In this document: in pieces, positions 18,694 to 31,008 of the stretch
Layout: each line of letters begins with the position of its first letter
Numbering within the stretch: the stretch's first letter is position 1
Source: Burkholderiales bacterium C2
GTDB taxonomy: Bacteria > Pseudomonadota > Gammaproteobacteria > Burkholderiales > Burkholderiaceae_C
Length of the DNA: 64,000 nt
Reading direction: 5' to 3'
Assembly (NCBI GenBank): GCA_005503085.1
Contig: SCOI01000017.1
Location: 62,001-126,000, forward strand
The notes under the pieces: model-generated
Told to the model about the DNA's origin: nothing
What the model saw: only the letters and a program-made list of their open reading frames with translations
The model's database searches: none
Made by a program: the position numbers and the translations under genes

Positions 18694-18890
18694 GAGGGCT
18701 TCCTCCTGCGCTTGGCTTCCTGGCGCTTCTGTAGCCGTTCCTCTCGGCGTTGCCGCTTGCGTTGCCAATCCCGGTAAGTCAGGTAGAGGAACCAACCCAG
18801 GGCGGCGATGCCGATCACTGCGACGGCGGCCAGCCAGAACGAGACAAACTCGCCATGAGTGGCGCGCATGTGCTCGAAGTCGGCTGCCAT
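18690..18890 (-). CDS. small basic single-pass membrane protein
   Basis: A 66-residue protein with one TM helix (about residues 17-38, WLAAVAVIGIAALGWFLYL) and a highly charged, Arg/Lys-rich cytoplasmic tail likely to be coiled. It heads the Dsb trio with an ATGA overlap onto dsbB. I do not recognise it; it may be a CcmD-like scaffold for the thiol pair. Confidence 0.6.
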   Translation of the reverse strand: MAADFEHMRATHGEFVSFWLAAVAVIGIAALGWFLYLTYRDWQRKRQRREERLQKRQEAKRRRKPS

Positions 18891-18935
18891 GGTCTTGGAG
18901 TCCCGGTCACTGCGCCGACATCGAGGGCGATCGCC

Positions 18936-19325
18936 TTACTTCAGTGCGAAGCGCACATTGACCGGCTTCTTGCCGGCCAGCATGACCGTGGCCACGGCCT
19001 TGGTGCCGGCGCCCACCTTGAAGCTGCCCTTGGCCTCCAGCTTGTCGCCCGCCGGCGCCAGCTGCACCTCGCTCTTCTCGCTGCCGTTGAGCAGGGTCAG
19101 CTTGGCGCTGGCGCCTTGCACGCTGGCAGGCTTGCCATGGTCGCGCACATGCAGGCTGATCTGATCGGCCTTGGCCACCAGCTCGAAGTCCATGTCGCTG
19201 GCCTCGACCACGACACCCCCGTGCAGCGGCTTGTGTTCATGGCCGTGGTCATGCTTATCTGCGGCGAAGGCGCTGGAACTGATTGCAAGAATGGCGCTGA
19301 CGAACAGCAATTGGGTCTTCTTCAT
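18936..19325 (-). CDS. periplasmic His-rich accessory protein of the RND operon
   Basis: A 129-residue exported protein with signal 1-21, a His motif (DKHDHGHEHKPLHGG) and a beta-rich domain (MDFELVAKADQISLHV ending VGAGTKAVATVMLAGKKP). Proteins of this type accompany HME-RND pumps and resemble the metal-binding N-terminal part of CzcB. A short fragment with the same ending is found at about 31.3 kb. It probably binds periplasmic metal for the pump. Confidence 0.7.
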   Translation of the reverse strand: MKKTQLLFVSAILAISSSAFAADKHDHGHEHKPLHGGVVVEASDMDFELVAKADQISLHVRDHGKPASVQGASAKLTLLNGSEKSEVQLAPAGDKLEAKGSFKVGAGTKAVATVMLAGKKPVNVRFALK

Positions 19326-19363
19326 TTTCTTTCCTCTCAGGGTTGGGTTAATGTGGATGCTTG

Positions 19364-22483
<3,120 letters not shown>

Positions 22484-22495
22484 TGCGGTGGCTCC

Positions 22496-23620
22496 TTAGC
22501 GGATCTGATTGATCAAACCAGCGCCGTCGGTCACCACCCGCTCACCCGCTTTGAGTCCGGCGGTGATCGCCACAGCCGCGCCATCCAGCGGCGCCACCAT
22601 CACGACACGCGGCTCAAACCGCTCAGGCGCAGTCTTGATCCAGACGATTTGCTGATTCGAGGGGTTCTTCATCAGGGCGACCGCTGGAACCGAAATCCCC
22701 TTCACCTGGCTGCGAGTCTGTACGACCACCCGAACCGGCTGACCCACGGCCAACTGGTTCAAACCGTCGCCTTGGGCCTTGAAGCTGATCGGCAGGACTT
22801 GGTCGCGAAGGCTGCGCGCCGCTCCGACAAAAGTCAAAGCGACCTTGCCGCTGCCGACCGGGACGTAGGCACCCGCGATGTCATTGGCCACCGAGGCGTC
22901 GTAGGCCAGAGCTTCGACCCGCAGCCGTTGCGGATCTACCACTTCGAACACCAACTCCCGCGCATCGATGACCTGACCGGCCACCGCATGAGCGGAGGCA
23001 ATCACCCCATTGGCCGGTGCGACCAGCGCCTCGCGGCCCGACAGCCCACCGCCGACCGCCTGGACCCGTTCGCCCAGGCTGGCGACCTCGCTCTCCAGGG
23101 CTTCGATGTCCTTGCGTGGCACCGTATCGGCGAGGTCTCGCAGGCGCGCCAGGCGCTTCTCTGCCAGCGTGCGGGCGGCACGCAGCTCGGCCAGTTGGGC
23201 CTGCTGGTTAGCGCGCTCCAGACTGCCCGCCGAGGGCAGCACATAGGCCAGTACCTCGCCCTTGCGCACGGTCTGCCCGACCGTGGGCAGGCCACGAGGT
23301 CCGGGCTCCAGGCGGCCGGCCGCCATGGCCTGAACCTTGCCGCCAGCGTTCGGATCCATCAGGACCTGGCCATTCAGTTCCAGGCCGCGCGGCAACGATT
23401 GCTCTGTACCGATCAGCGTGCGAACGCCGATCTGGCGCTGTGCCGGTTTGGGCAGGAACACACTGCCATCTGGCAGGCGCTGAGGCCCGTTCGAGTTCGT
23501 GGCGGCAGGGGCGTCGCCATGGTCATGACCCTCACCGGCAAACGCGGGCGTCATACCCAGGGACAGCGCTGCTGCAAGTGCACAGACCTTGAGGCCGCTC
23601 TTGAGATTCAGGCCTTTCAT
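22496..23620 (-). CDS. RND periplasmic adaptor (CzcB/CusB type)
   Basis: A 374-residue membrane-fusion protein. Signal peptide 1-29, a His motif GEGHDHGD just after the cleavage site, then the barrel-sandwich hybrid (AMAAGRLEPGPRGL), a coiled hairpin (LERANQQAQLAELRAARTLA) and beta-barrel domains ending VVTDGAGLINQIR. It bridges the RND permease and the TolC protein. The ATG overlaps the end of the upstream gene by four bases; longer frames upstream lack a signal. Confidence 0.9.
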   Translation of the reverse strand: MKGLNLKSGLKVCALAAALSLGMTPAFAGEGHDHGDAPAATNSNGPQRLPDGSVFLPKPAQRQIGVRTLIGTEQSLPRGLELNGQVLMDPNAGGKVQAMAAGRLEPGPRGLPTVGQTVRKGEVLAYVLPSAGSLERANQQAQLAELRAARTLAEKRLARLRDLADTVPRKDIEALESEVASLGERVQAVGGGLSGREALVAPANGVIASAHAVAGQVIDARELVFEVVDPQRLRVEALAYDASVANDIAGAYVPVGSGKVALTFVGAARSLRDQVLPISFKAQGDGLNQLAVGQPVRVVVQTRSQVKGISVPAVALMKNPSNQQIVWIKTAPERFEPRVVMVAPLDGAAVAITAGLKAGERVVTDGAGLINQIR

Positions 23621-24201
23621 GCTGCAGCTCCGGTGCGCAATGCGCGGCCAGCCGAGAGGCGGCGCGCGACAAAACCCAATATGGCCAACGCGGCCAAACC
23701 GCCAGTTCCCCAGACAGCCCATTCCTTCCAACCGTGCACATGGGCTTCATCCGCATGCGCTTCCTCGTGGATGTCCAGCTCGCCGGCCAGCAGGTCGGTC
23801 TCGCTGGCGGTGGACACGGTCACCGTGACGGGACTGACGCCCGTCTTGGGCGCTTCGTCGAGCGTGAGCTCGAACTCGCCTTCGCCGTGGGTCTTGGGGC
23901 TGAGCTTGCGCCCACCCAGCTCCAGCTCCAGCTTGGCATCCTTGACCGGCGCATTGCTGGAGGCGTGGTCGAGATACAGCGTCAACTGCTTGCCATTGAG
24001 AACTCCGACCAGCTCGAACAGCTCGGAGGCTGCTGAGAAACGGGGCAGCGAGGGGCCAGCGGCAGCAGCCGGGGCCTCGCCGTGGTCATGGCCATCGCCG
24101 GCCTGTGCGGGCATGGTGGCCATCCAGAAGGCTGCCAGCAGCAGGCCGGCAGCCAGCGGTCGGGCGATCATAGGCATCGCATAGCGAGGAGCGAGGGTCA
24201 T
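23617..24201 (-). CDS. His-rich membrane-anchored accessory of the RND pump
   Basis: A 194-residue protein with signal peptide, HDHGEAP motif, a beta-rich domain similar to the N-terminal part of CzcB-type adaptors (LFELVGVLNGKQLTLYLDH, KLELELGGRKL), a His-containing linker (IHEEAHADEAHVHG) and a C-terminal TM helix (about 165-185). I chose MTLAPRY because AGGAAG precedes it at the right distance. An ATG 33 bases upstream overlaps the TolC stop and is an alternative. It probably feeds metal to the pump. Confidence 0.72.
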   Translation of the reverse strand: MTLAPRYAMPMIARPLAAGLLLAAFWMATMPAQAGDGHDHGEAPAAAAGPSLPRFSAASELFELVGVLNGKQLTLYLDHASSNAPVKDAKLELELGGRKLSPKTHGEGEFELTLDEAPKTGVSPVTVTVSTASETDLLAGELDIHEEAHADEAHVHGWKEWAVWGTGGLAALAILGFVARRLSAGRALRTGAAA

Positions 24202-24230
24202 GTCTTGCTTCCTGAAAGATTGGGGGCGGT

Positions 24231-25520
24231 TCATTGCGGCAGCAGGCCCAGAGCCTGGTTGAGGGCCGAGATGGCCTGGTTCACGTTCAGTCGGGCCAGC
24301 GTCGCCTGGCGCTCGGCCTCGAAGGCCTCCAACTCGACCCGAAGGCGGCTGGGCAGGTCGGTTTCGCCGGCACGGAAGGACTTCTCGACGAAGCCGCGCG
24401 TCTCGCGCGCCAGCCCGGCACGCCGGCTGGCCGCTTCGGTCGCCGCCTGGGCGGCCAACAGCCGCGCCCGCGCCCCGATCAGCTCGCCGGACAGGCGCTG
24501 GCGCTCCAGCGTCAACAGGGTCTGGGCTTCGACAAGTTCAGCACCTGCGGTGGCGCGCTTGGCCTGGTTGACGCCGCTGGCGCCGAGCGGAAAACGCAGC
24601 CCCAGCGTGACCGTCTGGCCATAGCGCTCCCCGAAGGCGCCGCGATCCCGCGTGGTGGCCAGCGTCAACTCGGGGTTGGCTCGCTGCTGGACCCCGGCGA
24701 GATCGCGGGCCCGCTCGGCCATCAACGCACGGTCGCTCAGCTCGCGCAGCGCCGGATGGGCGGGGGTAGGTTCGGTTTCTTCGGGCAGCCCGATGGCTGC
24801 AGCTTCCGGCGCGTCCAGCAGCGCGGGGGCCGGGGCCTCGGCCGTCAAGGCCCGCAGCGCCTGTTCGGCCTGGGTCTGCGAAGCCTGGCTGGCCGCCAGC
24901 TCGGCCTGGGCTGCGGCCAAGGCACCGTCGGCCTGGTGCTGGTCGGCCTTGGCGAGTTCACCGGCCGCCACACGCCGCGCCACATCGCGCGCCAACTGGG
25001 CGGCGCCTTCCTGGCGTGCGCGGGCAAGGCCCACTTCGACGCGAGCACGGTGCAGGCCCCACCAGGCGTCCCGCAGGGTGCCTGCCAGGCGCCACTGGGT
25101 GGCGGACGTCCGGCTGTCCACCGCGCCAGCCTCCGCCTCTGCCAGGGCAAGGCTGCGGCCGCGCTCGCCGGGCAGCCACAAGGGCACGGCCACGCCGACT
25201 TCCAGCTCGCGGCTGCCTTCGTTGCGGTTCAGGCGGTCCGTCTTGGTGGAGATCTCCAGCGACGGCGGTTCGACCGTCCAGCTTTGCGCTGCGGCCTTGC
25301 GCCCTTGCGCAGCCTGCCGGTGCAGCTCGGCGCTGGCCGCTTCGGGCTGGCGCAGCCAGGCCGCATCGAAGGCCTGCTTGAGCGTCGTGACAGCCGGTGC
25401 TTGAGCCCAGGCGCCGGTGGTACCCAGTGCAAGCAGGAGCCCGCACAGACTAGGCAGGGCCGCGCTTGGGCGCAGCGCCCCGGAAACGGCCCTGGAAAGG
25501 GTCGGAAAAGGGAAATACAT
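24231..25520 (-). CDS. CzcC-type outer-membrane factor
   Basis: A 429-residue TolC-family protein with signal peptide (ends near TGAWA), coiled repeats rich in Ala and Gln (SQASQTQAEQALRAL) and the family segment VGVAVPLWLPGERG. It completes the tripartite RND pump encoded downstream. Unlike the TolC protein at 2.5 kb it lacks a lipobox. Located just downstream of czcI, as in classic czcICBA operons. Confidence 0.88.
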   Translation of the reverse strand: MYFPFPTLSRAVSGALRPSAALPSLCGLLLALGTTGAWAQAPAVTTLKQAFDAAWLRQPEAASAELHRQAAQGRKAAAQSWTVEPPSLEISTKTDRLNRNEGSRELEVGVAVPLWLPGERGRSLALAEAEAGAVDSRTSATQWRLAGTLRDAWWGLHRARVEVGLARARQEGAAQLARDVARRVAAGELAKADQHQADGALAAAQAELAASQASQTQAEQALRALTAEAPAPALLDAPEAAAIGLPEETEPTPAHPALRELSDRALMAERARDLAGVQQRANPELTLATTRDRGAFGERYGQTVTLGLRFPLGASGVNQAKRATAGAELVEAQTLLTLERQRLSGELIGARARLLAAQAATEAASRRAGLARETRGFVEKSFRAGETDLPSRLRVELEAFEAERQATLARLNVNQAISALNQALGLLPQ

Positions 25521-25653
25521 GGTGTCCTCGTCGGCAGCAGCATGCGGGCCGCTGCGGTATCAGCCGCGGTGCTGGCGAGGAAGATGGCGCGTCAGGCACA
25601 TCCTTTGCGCGGTCCCTGCCACCTGGGCAGCCGGAACCGAGCCTCGCCGCTGG

Positions 25654-26025
25654 TCAGGCGAGGCCGACGTGAGGCGGGCGAATCAGGCGCTCGGGGACGC
25701 CGCTGGTGACGGAGCGCTGGTAGGGCGTGAAAGCCAGGGGCGGCAAGGGCTCGCTCACCACCGTGGCGGACTGCATCATCAGGCCGGGCACGGCGGCATG
25801 ACAGGTTGCGCAGTCGGCATGGACGCCGCTGTCGCTTTGCTGCTGGGTGTCGTCGGGGGCATCGACCGAAGCGATTACGCCGGGCTGGTGATCGTGCCGG
25901 TGCTCGTGATGGCCAAAATGATTGGCGTGGATGCTGGACTCGTGCCGGCAGATGCTGGCGGCAGCCGCCCATGTCCACTGGACGGGCAGGAGCAGCAGCA
26001 AAAAGACCAACACAATACGTTGCAT
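25654..26025 (-). CDS. czcI: CzcI-like exported protein
   Basis: A 123-residue protein starting MQRIVLVFLLLLLPVQWTWA, followed by CRHE and HFGHHEHRHDH, a Cys pair ADCATCH, and a C-terminus PERLIRPPHVG. This matches CzcI, the small gene that opens czcICBA operons and is proposed to modulate their induction. It heads the long leftward operon here. The upstream gap of about 280 bases to ynfA holds a candidate regulator site. Confidence 0.8.
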   Translation of the reverse strand: MQRIVLVFLLLLLPVQWTWAAAASICRHESSIHANHFGHHEHRHDHQPGVIASVDAPDDTQQQSDSGVHADCATCHAAVPGLMMQSATVVSEPLPPLAFTPYQRSVTSGVPERLIRPPHVGLA

Positions 26026-26204
26026 AGAGCGGGAGTGTAGCGAAGCGCCGACGCTTGCGGCAAATCCTGAAATGACCTGCCCATTTCGAGCCGGCGCGTC
26101 GCGAATTTCTTCCCGAAGTCTCAAGCACCCCGCAGGGCGCAGCCAACTCCGGATCTGCGGAGACAACTCTATTCAAGTATTGCGAACACCAAGCCAACGC
26201 CAAG

Positions 26205-26222
26205 ATGACAAATCCGTCATGT
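26205..26222 (+). promoter_or_regulatory. candidate CopR/CzcR-type binding site 3
   Basis: ATGACAAATCCGTCATGT lies between divergent czcI and ynfA, about 180 bases from czcI and 80 from ynfA. It has the best internal symmetry of the four copies (ATGACA/TGTCAT-like halves) and could activate either gene. Confidence 0.55.
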
Positions 26223-26304
26223 TGGAACCTTGCCCGTCGGCGCAGAACCTCAAACGATAAGGCGGCAAGCATTACTCCCGAATCTGCAGGGGAAAATGTG
26301 GTGC

Positions 26305-26640
26305 ATGGAACTGCTCAAGACTTTCGGATTGTTCGTCGTGACCGCACTGGCGGAAATCGTCGGATGCTATTTGCCCTACCTCTGGTTGAAGCAGGGCAAG
26401 CCCGTCTGGCTGCTGGTACCGGCTGCCATCAGCCTGGCATTGTTCGCTTGGCTACTCTCTGTGCATCCGACAGCGGCTGGCCGTATCTATGCGGCCTATG
26501 GTGGCGTGTACATCGGTGTCGCCATCCTTTGGCTGTGGCTGGTGGACAAGATCACCCCGACCACCACGGACTGGATCGGCGTCGGCATTTGCTTCCTCGG
26601 GATGGCCGTCATCATGTTTGGCTCAAGAGCCGAGGGCTGA
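26305..26640 (+). CDS. ynfA: YnfA-family (UPF0060) small membrane protein
   Basis: A 111-residue protein with four TM helices and the family's signature stretches: [26 protein letters not shown], and [13 protein letters not shown]. The length matches YnfA (about 108). Members resemble small multidrug exporters and are often found in metal islands. An in-frame ATG three codons upstream (MWC) is an alternative start. Confidence 0.92.
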   Translation: MELLKTFGLFVVTALAEIVGCYLPYLWLKQGKPVWLLVPAAISLALFAWLLSVHPTAAGRIYAAYGGVYIGVAILWLWLVDKITPTTTDWIGVGICFLGMAVIMFGSRAEG

Positions 26641-26712
26641 AACCCATCAAGTAGCAGCGCTTGCCTCTCGGCAGCGTTGGCAAGCTGTCATCGACATTGA
26701 TCCAACAACGAG

Positions 26713-26730
26713 ATGACAAACACGTAATGT
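26713..26730 (+). promoter_or_regulatory. candidate CopR/CzcR-type binding site 4
   Basis: ATGACAAACACGTAATGT lies 35 bases upstream of the second response-regulator gene, a position fitting autoregulation. It shares ATGACA and CGTnATGT with sites 1 and 3. Confidence 0.55.
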
Positions 26731-26764
26731 TCGTCTTTCCGGCCAGGCCGCAAAATCGACCTCC

Positions 26765-27451
26765 ATGAGAATTCTGGTCATCGAAGACGAACTCAAGCTT
26801 GCCGAGTATTTGCGCAGGGGCCTGAGCGAGGAAGGCTATGTGGTCGACGTAGCCCATACCGGCATCGACGGTCTGCATATGGCGACCGAGGTCGACTATG
26901 ACTTGCTGGTTCTCGACGGCATGCTGCCCGGCATCGATGGTCTGGCCGTGCTGGCGGCCCTGCGCCAGAGCAAACAGACCCTGGTGTTAATGCTGACTGC
27001 CCGTGGCCAGGTCGAGGACCGGGTGCGAGGCCTGCAGAGCGGGGCCGACGACTATCTGGTCAAGCCCTTTGCTTTCTCGGAGCTGGTGGCGCGCATCCAG
27101 GTCTTGCTGCGTCGCGCCGGCGGCGCTCGCGGCCACGGCGAGGCGAGCTCGCTGAGGATGGCCGATCTGGAGGTCGATCTGATCCGCCGCAAGGCCACGC
27201 GCGCGGGCCAGCGGCTGGACCTGACGGCCAAGGAGTTCAATCTGCTGAGCCTGCTGCTGCGGCGCCAGGGCGAGGTGCTGTCGCGCACTGAGCTGGCCGA
27301 GCAGGTCTGGGACATGAACTTCGACAGCGAGACCAATGTCGTGGAGGTGGCGGTGCGGCGTTTGCGCAGCAAGCTGGATCAGCCCTTCGAGCGGCCGCTG
27401 TTGCACACGGTGCGAGGTATGGGCTATGTGCTGGAGGCACGGGAGCCGTGA
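26765..27451 (+). CDS. OmpR-family metal response regulator (CzcR/CusR type)
   Basis: A 228-residue regulator. It has receiver ([19 protein letters not shown], Asp in [11 protein letters not shown], Lys in YLVKPFAF) and winged-helix ([33 protein letters not shown]) domains. By eye it is highly similar to the regulator at 5.5 kb along its whole length, so the two likely recognise overlapping sites. It is coupled to its kinase by a GTGA overlap. The neighbouring czc-like operon suggests Zn/Cd/Co sensing, but this is inferred. Confidence 0.92.
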   Translation: MRILVIEDELKLAEYLRRGLSEEGYVVDVAHTGIDGLHMATEVDYDLLVLDGMLPGIDGLAVLAALRQSKQTLVLMLTARGQVEDRVRGLQSGADDYLVKPFAFSELVARIQVLLRRAGGARGHGEASSLRMADLEVDLIRRKATRAGQRLDLTAKEFNLLSLLLRRQGEVLSRTELAEQVWDMNFDSETNVVEVAVRRLRSKLDQPFERPLLHTVRGMGYVLEAREP

Positions 27452-28803
27452 GCATGGACTCCAGGACCGCCAGCCTGCGCGGCCGGCTGTCACGTTGGCT
27501 GGCCCTGCAGACCATGCTGGGCCTGGGCTTGGTGTGCGCGGCGGTCTATGTCGTGATCGCGGTCACGCTGTCTCAACGACAGGACGAAACGCTGGTGCAG
27601 AAGCAGGCGGCGGTAGAGCACTTGCTCAGCGAAGGGCGAGGCGCCCATGACCTAGCCGGCGTACGCCATCTGTTGAAGGACTTCCTGGCTGGTCACGACG
27701 AACTGTCGCTACGCCTCGTCAACGGCGATGGCCAACTCATCTTTGAGACCTCCGGGCGCCAGCCTCGGCTGTCCGACAGCAAACGCAAGGTCTTCGACAT
27801 CCGACTGCCACCGGATGCGGGCGGTTCTGCCCATGCTGTGCTGGTGCTGGACAAGCGCACCGATGAGGCCTTGCTTGACCGCTTGGCCTGGACGCTGGCA
27901 CTCGCGGCGCTCGCAGGGGCGCTGGCCGTGTCCGCAGGTGGGTTCTTGTTGGTCCGACTCGGATTGGCGCCTCTGCACAAGCTGGTAGAGCAGACCCGAC
28001 AGGTGACCGCGACGGACTTGGAACGACGTCTCGACGGATCTGGGCAGGCCAACGAACTGCAACCCCTGATCGGTCAATTCAACGCGCTGCTGGATCGCAT
28101 TGGCGCGGCCTACAGGCAAATGGAGGCTTTCAATGCTGATGTCGCCCATGAGTTAAACACGCCACTGGCCACGCTGATCAGCAGTTGCGAGCTGGCGCTG
28201 CGCAAGCCGCGCAGCACCGAAGAACTGTGCGAGGCGATGGGATCAAATCTCGAAGACCTGCACCGCCTCGCCAGCATCGTCGGCGACATGCTCTTCCTGT
28301 CCAACGCCGATCGGGGCGTGCCGGCCCGACGTGCTTGGACTCCCAGCCTTGGGGCTCTGGCCGTGGAGGTTCTTGAGTTCCATGAAGCAGCCTTGCTCGA
28401 CGCAGGGCTGAAAGCTGAAGTGCTGGGCGACGCGGCTGCCGAGGTGGACGCCCGACTGCTCAGGCGAGCCCTGTCCAACCTGTTGGGCAATGCCACGCGG
28501 TATGCATCGACCAGTTCGGCTGTGCTCGTGCATATTGAGAGTCACAGTCCCGGCGAGGTATCCATCGCCGTGCACAACGCGGGGCCGACGATTGAGGACG
28601 AACATCTGCCCAAGCTGTTCGACCGGTTCTACCGAGCCGACCCCTCACGGACCCATGCTGATCGCAACCATGGCCTGGGCTTGGCCATCGTTGCGGCCAT
28701 CGCACGCATGCATGGAGGCCGCGCGTTCGCCGAGTCAGCGGCTGGCGTCACCCGAATCGGGTTGGTCTTTCCCCGTGGGGATGGCCCCAACCGGACCGCC
28801 TGA
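27448..28803 (+). CDS. heavy-metal sensor histidine kinase (CzcS/CusS type)
   Basis: A 451-residue kinase with TM1 near 18-40, a periplasmic sensor of about 110 residues, TM2 near 150-170, HAMP, an H-box ([16 protein letters not shown]), N-box ([11 protein letters not shown]) and G-boxes ([26 protein letters not shown]). The GTG start overlaps the regulator stop; an ATG two codons later is possible. A degraded fragment of a very similar kinase lies at 30.6-30.9 kb. Confidence 0.9.
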   Translation: MSMDSRTASLRGRLSRWLALQTMLGLGLVCAAVYVVIAVTLSQRQDETLVQKQAAVEHLLSEGRGAHDLAGVRHLLKDFLAGHDELSLRLVNGDGQLIFETSGRQPRLSDSKRKVFDIRLPPDAGGSAHAVLVLDKRTDEALLDRLAWTLALAALAGALAVSAGGFLLVRLGLAPLHKLVEQTRQVTATDLERRLDGSGQANELQPLIGQFNALLDRIGAAYRQMEAFNADVAHELNTPLATLISSCELALRKPRSTEELCEAMGSNLEDLHRLASIVGDMLFLSNADRGVPARRAWTPSLGALAVEVLEFHEAALLDAGLKAEVLGDAAAEVDARLLRRALSNLLGNATRYASTSSAVLVHIESHSPGEVSIAVHNAGPTIEDEHLPKLFDRFYRADPSRTHADRNHGLGLAIVAAIARMHGGRAFAESAAGVTRIGLVFPRGDGPNRTA

Positions 28804-28805
28804 TG

Positions 28806-29073
28806 CGATCCGCGTAGTCGCGCCCTGGCGGATTCGCGCAACGTTGCCATTCATCTTCCGGCGGATGACATGCTGGAACAGCCAACGCTTGACGCCCTTC
28901 AAATTGGTACCGTGGCGGACATAGAACTCGTCAGGGCTGTCGAACACGCCGAAGTCCTGGTTGATGCCATCTTTCTGGATGAAGGTGTCTCCGCCGCCCC
29001 AGCCGACCTGCTGCCATTGAAGGTCTGGGCGACCGCCCGTGTGTGTATCAGCGCGACATGATCGGTCGACGGC
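28806..29073 (-). pseudogene. unrecognised coding remnant between kinase and mer genes
   Basis: A minus-strand frame here has protein-like composition, including FGVFDSPDEFYVRHGTNLKG and VKRWLFQHVIRRKM, but it runs into the 3' end of the kinase gene and has no credible start. I do not recognise the family. It is otherwise the only content of the roughly 320-base gap. Confidence 0.3.
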
Positions 29074-29126
29074 CAGCACATCCGGCAAGCCGGATTGACG
29101 AGTGGCAGCCGCACCCTTGGCGAGCG

Positions 29127-29342
29127 TCAGGATCTGCAGCTTGAGCAACTCTGCTGCAACTGCATGGGTGGACACTTGGTCGAACCGTACGAGCAGAACA
29201 CACAGCAGTCGCCGGCCTTCGGCCGCAGCACTGTCTTGCAGCGCTCGCACTCGTAGAAGAATTGACAGGCGTCAGTCGGCATCAGCTCACGCTTGGCGTT
29301 GCCACACTCAGGGCAGGTCAGCATCGACTCCAGTTGAGGCAT
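29127..29342 (-). CDS. GDCCVxC-motif small metal-binding protein
   Basis: A 71-residue soluble protein with CPEC near the start (MLTCPECGNAKRELMP), a middle CERCKTV and the diagnostic GDCCVFCSYGSTKCPP, ending in CSSC. Ten or more Cys in 71 residues suggest zinc ribbons or mercury/metal buffering. Small GDCCVxC proteins commonly sit beside merT/merP, as here. The start is the ATG ten bases downstream of the merP stop. Confidence 0.8.
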   Translation of the reverse strand: MPQLESMLTCPECGNAKRELMPTDACQFFYECERCKTVLRPKAGDCCVFCSYGSTKCPPMQLQQSCSSCRS

Positions 29343-29350
29343 GGTCGTGA

Positions 29351-29629
29351 TCACTTTTGAACCGTCGAGGGGAAGCCCGCGTCCGTCGTGACCTTGACCA
29401 ATGCGGTGGTGCTGGTCATGTCGGCATCGAACGTCACGGTCGCCCTCTTCCTCGCGAAGTCGATCCGGGCCTGACTCACGCCGGCCACCTTCTCCAGCGA
29501 CTTCTTCACCGTGACAGAACACAGCTCGCAGGTCATGTTCTGTACTTCGAGAACGGCGGTCCGCGACGTTGCGGCGAGCGCGGCCAACGGCATTAGCGTG
29601 ACGAGCGCTGCGGCAAGCAGTTTGCTCAT
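29351..29629 (-). CDS. merP: MerP-like periplasmic mercury-binding protein
   Basis: A 92-residue protein with a signal peptide (1-19) and one HMA domain containing VQNMTCELCSVTVKKSLEK. The CxxC pair binds Hg(II) in the MerP family and hands it to MerT. Length and order (merT, then merP) are those of mer operons. There is no merA downstream in the window. Confidence 0.88.
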   Translation of the reverse strand: MSKLLAAALVTLMPLAALAATSRTAVLEVQNMTCELCSVTVKKSLEKVAGVSQARIDFARKRATVTFDADMTSTTALVKVTTDAGFPSTVQK

Positions 29630-29640
29630 GGGGAGTCCCT

Positions 29641-29988
29641 TCAAAGGAAAAGCGGTGCCAACCAAGGCACCGACAACAACACGAGGAGCGTCAGTGCGAC
29701 ACCCCAGAAGATCAGTCGCTGGTGCTTGAGAACGATCGACTCGGCGCACATGGCACCGGTTTTGCAGATCTGAGGCTGCAAGTAAAGGCGCCGGAACGCC
29801 AGGCCCAGGAACAGCAGCATCGCAGTGATGAACCACGGCCGCAGCGGCTCCAGCGCAGCCAAGTTGGCGATCCAGGCGCCACCGATGCCCAGCGCCAGCA
29901 GCACCAGCGGGCCGACGCAGCATACCGACGCGCCGATGGCCGCCAGAACGCTGGCGATCAGGGAACTCTTGACTCTGAATATCATCAT
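29641..29988 (-). CDS. merT: MerT-like mercury transport protein
   Basis: A 115-residue inner-membrane protein with three TM helices. The first carries the Cys pair GASVCCVGPL, and a cytoplasmic loop has the second pair (ICKTGAMCAE), both typical of MerT. It imports Hg(II) received from MerP. I used the first ATG; a TTG one codon upstream is possible. Expressed from the MerR-type promoter immediately to its right. Confidence 0.9.
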   Translation of the reverse strand: MMIFRVKSSLIASVLAAIGASVCCVGPLVLLALGIGGAWIANLAALEPLRPWFITAMLLFLGLAFRRLYLQPQICKTGAMCAESIVLKHQRLIFWGVALTLLVLLSVPWLAPLFL

Positions 29989-30019
29989 CAACCCGGTGAA
30001 ACCTATTTGATGAAAGCCA

Positions 30020-30050
30020 GTCTAAAGTCCGTACCATGGTACAGAGTCAA
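30020..30050 (-). promoter_or_regulatory. mer promoter/operator with 19-bp spacer
   Basis: Read on the minus strand: -35 TTGACT, spacer CTGTACCATGGTACGGACT (19 bp) and -10 TTAGAC. The spacer contains the dyad GTACCATGGTAC, the place where MerR binds and untwists the over-long spacer when Hg(II) is present. It drives merTP leftward, with merR starting 10 bases to the right. Confidence 0.8.
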
Positions 30051-30059
30051 GGAGTCCAG

Positions 30060-30458
30060 ATGACAGCCGAGCTGACGATAGGGCGGCTGGCCGGCGAGGC
30101 CGGCGTGAACGTCGAGACGATCCGCTACTACCAGCGCCGCGGGTTGATGGCCGAGCCTTACAAGCCGACGAACGGGCATCGCCGCTATGCCCCGGATGCG
30201 ATCAAACGTGTGCGCTTTATCAAGCGGGCGCAAGTGCTCGGATTCACCTTAGATGAGATCGGCAGCCTGCTCGATCTCGATGAGGCTCAAGCCTGCGCCG
30301 AAACGCGTGACCTGGCCACGCACAAACTGCTGGTCATCGACGAGAAGCTCACCGCTCTGAAGGCGATGCGCAAAGCGCTGACGGCATTGCTGCACCAATG
30401 CGACATAGGGGCGGCCAATCGCGGCTGCCCGATCATCCACGCGTTGGCCGCTGACTGA
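30060..30458 (+). CDS. merR: MerR mercury-responsive regulator
   Basis: A 132-residue MerR-family regulator. It has a helix-turn-helix N-terminus (LTIGRLAGEAGVNVETIRYYQRRG), dimerisation helix and the mercury-binding triad C79, C114 and C123 (QACAET, HQCDIG, RGCPII). That Cys spacing is diagnostic for Hg(II) rather than Pb/Cd sensing. AAGGAG precedes the ATG. Transcribed divergently from merTP. Confidence 0.92.
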   Translation: MTAELTIGRLAGEAGVNVETIRYYQRRGLMAEPYKPTNGHRRYAPDAIKRVRFIKRAQVLGFTLDEIGSLLDLDEAQACAETRDLATHKLLVIDEKLTALKAMRKALTALLHQCDIGAANRGCPIIHALAAD

Positions 30459-30567
30459 TCAACTGATCCCTCGTCGAGACCTAAATGCTCGGCGACGCCG
30501 CCATAGAGGTCGATGCCGGTGTCAGGGGTTGGCACCTGCCTTGAGGCGATGCACTGCGCCGACATGA

Positions 30568-30930
30568 GTGTGGATGTCTGAGGCCGGCCGTTGCCGCCGG
30601 GAAAGACCAGCACGATTCGGGTTGCGCCGGCAGCTGACTCGGCGAAAGCGTGGCCTCCGTGCATGCTCGCGATGGCCGCGACGATGGCCAGGCCGAGGCC
30701 GAGGCCATGGTTGCGGTCGGCATGGGGCCGTGAGGGGTCTGCCCGGTAGAACCCGGCAGGTTCAAGGGATCGTTGGTCGTGCCCTCGTTGTGCACGGCTA
30801 TGCGCACCCAGCCATTGCTCTGGGTGGTCAATGTGTACCAGCACGGCCGAGCCTGCTGAAGCGTGTCGGGTCGCATTGCATAGCAGGGTGGAAAGGGCCT
30901 GCCGCAGCAGCCGGCGCGGCAGGCGGTCAG
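30568..30930 (-). pseudogene. remnant of a metal-sensor histidine kinase C-terminus
   Basis: Reading leftward, fragments in different frames match the ATPase domain of the kinase at 27.4 kb: RRLLRQALSTLLCNATRHA with SAVLVHID, then [16 protein letters not shown] and ESAAGATRIVLVFPGG. The stretch with the KLFDR-type motif is missing and the frame changes between the two parts. It cannot make a functional kinase. The right end runs straight into a CzcE-like fragment. Confidence 0.7.
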
Positions 30931-31008
30931 AGAAACTCAGTTCCGCTCATCGTCGTTGCCGACGACATAGACCTTCAGCGGCTTGCTGCTGAAGCCAGCC
31001 GGGGCAAC
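30915..31008. repeat. 94-bp direct repeat of the CzcE-like gene end (copy 1)
   Basis: These 94 bases match 47,041-47,134 in the same orientation without gaps and, by eye, with about eight differences. They include the last roughly 25 codons of a CzcE-like protein ([11 protein letters not shown]). The match stops abruptly at the boundary with an RND fragment, marking a recombination joint. Confidence 0.75.
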
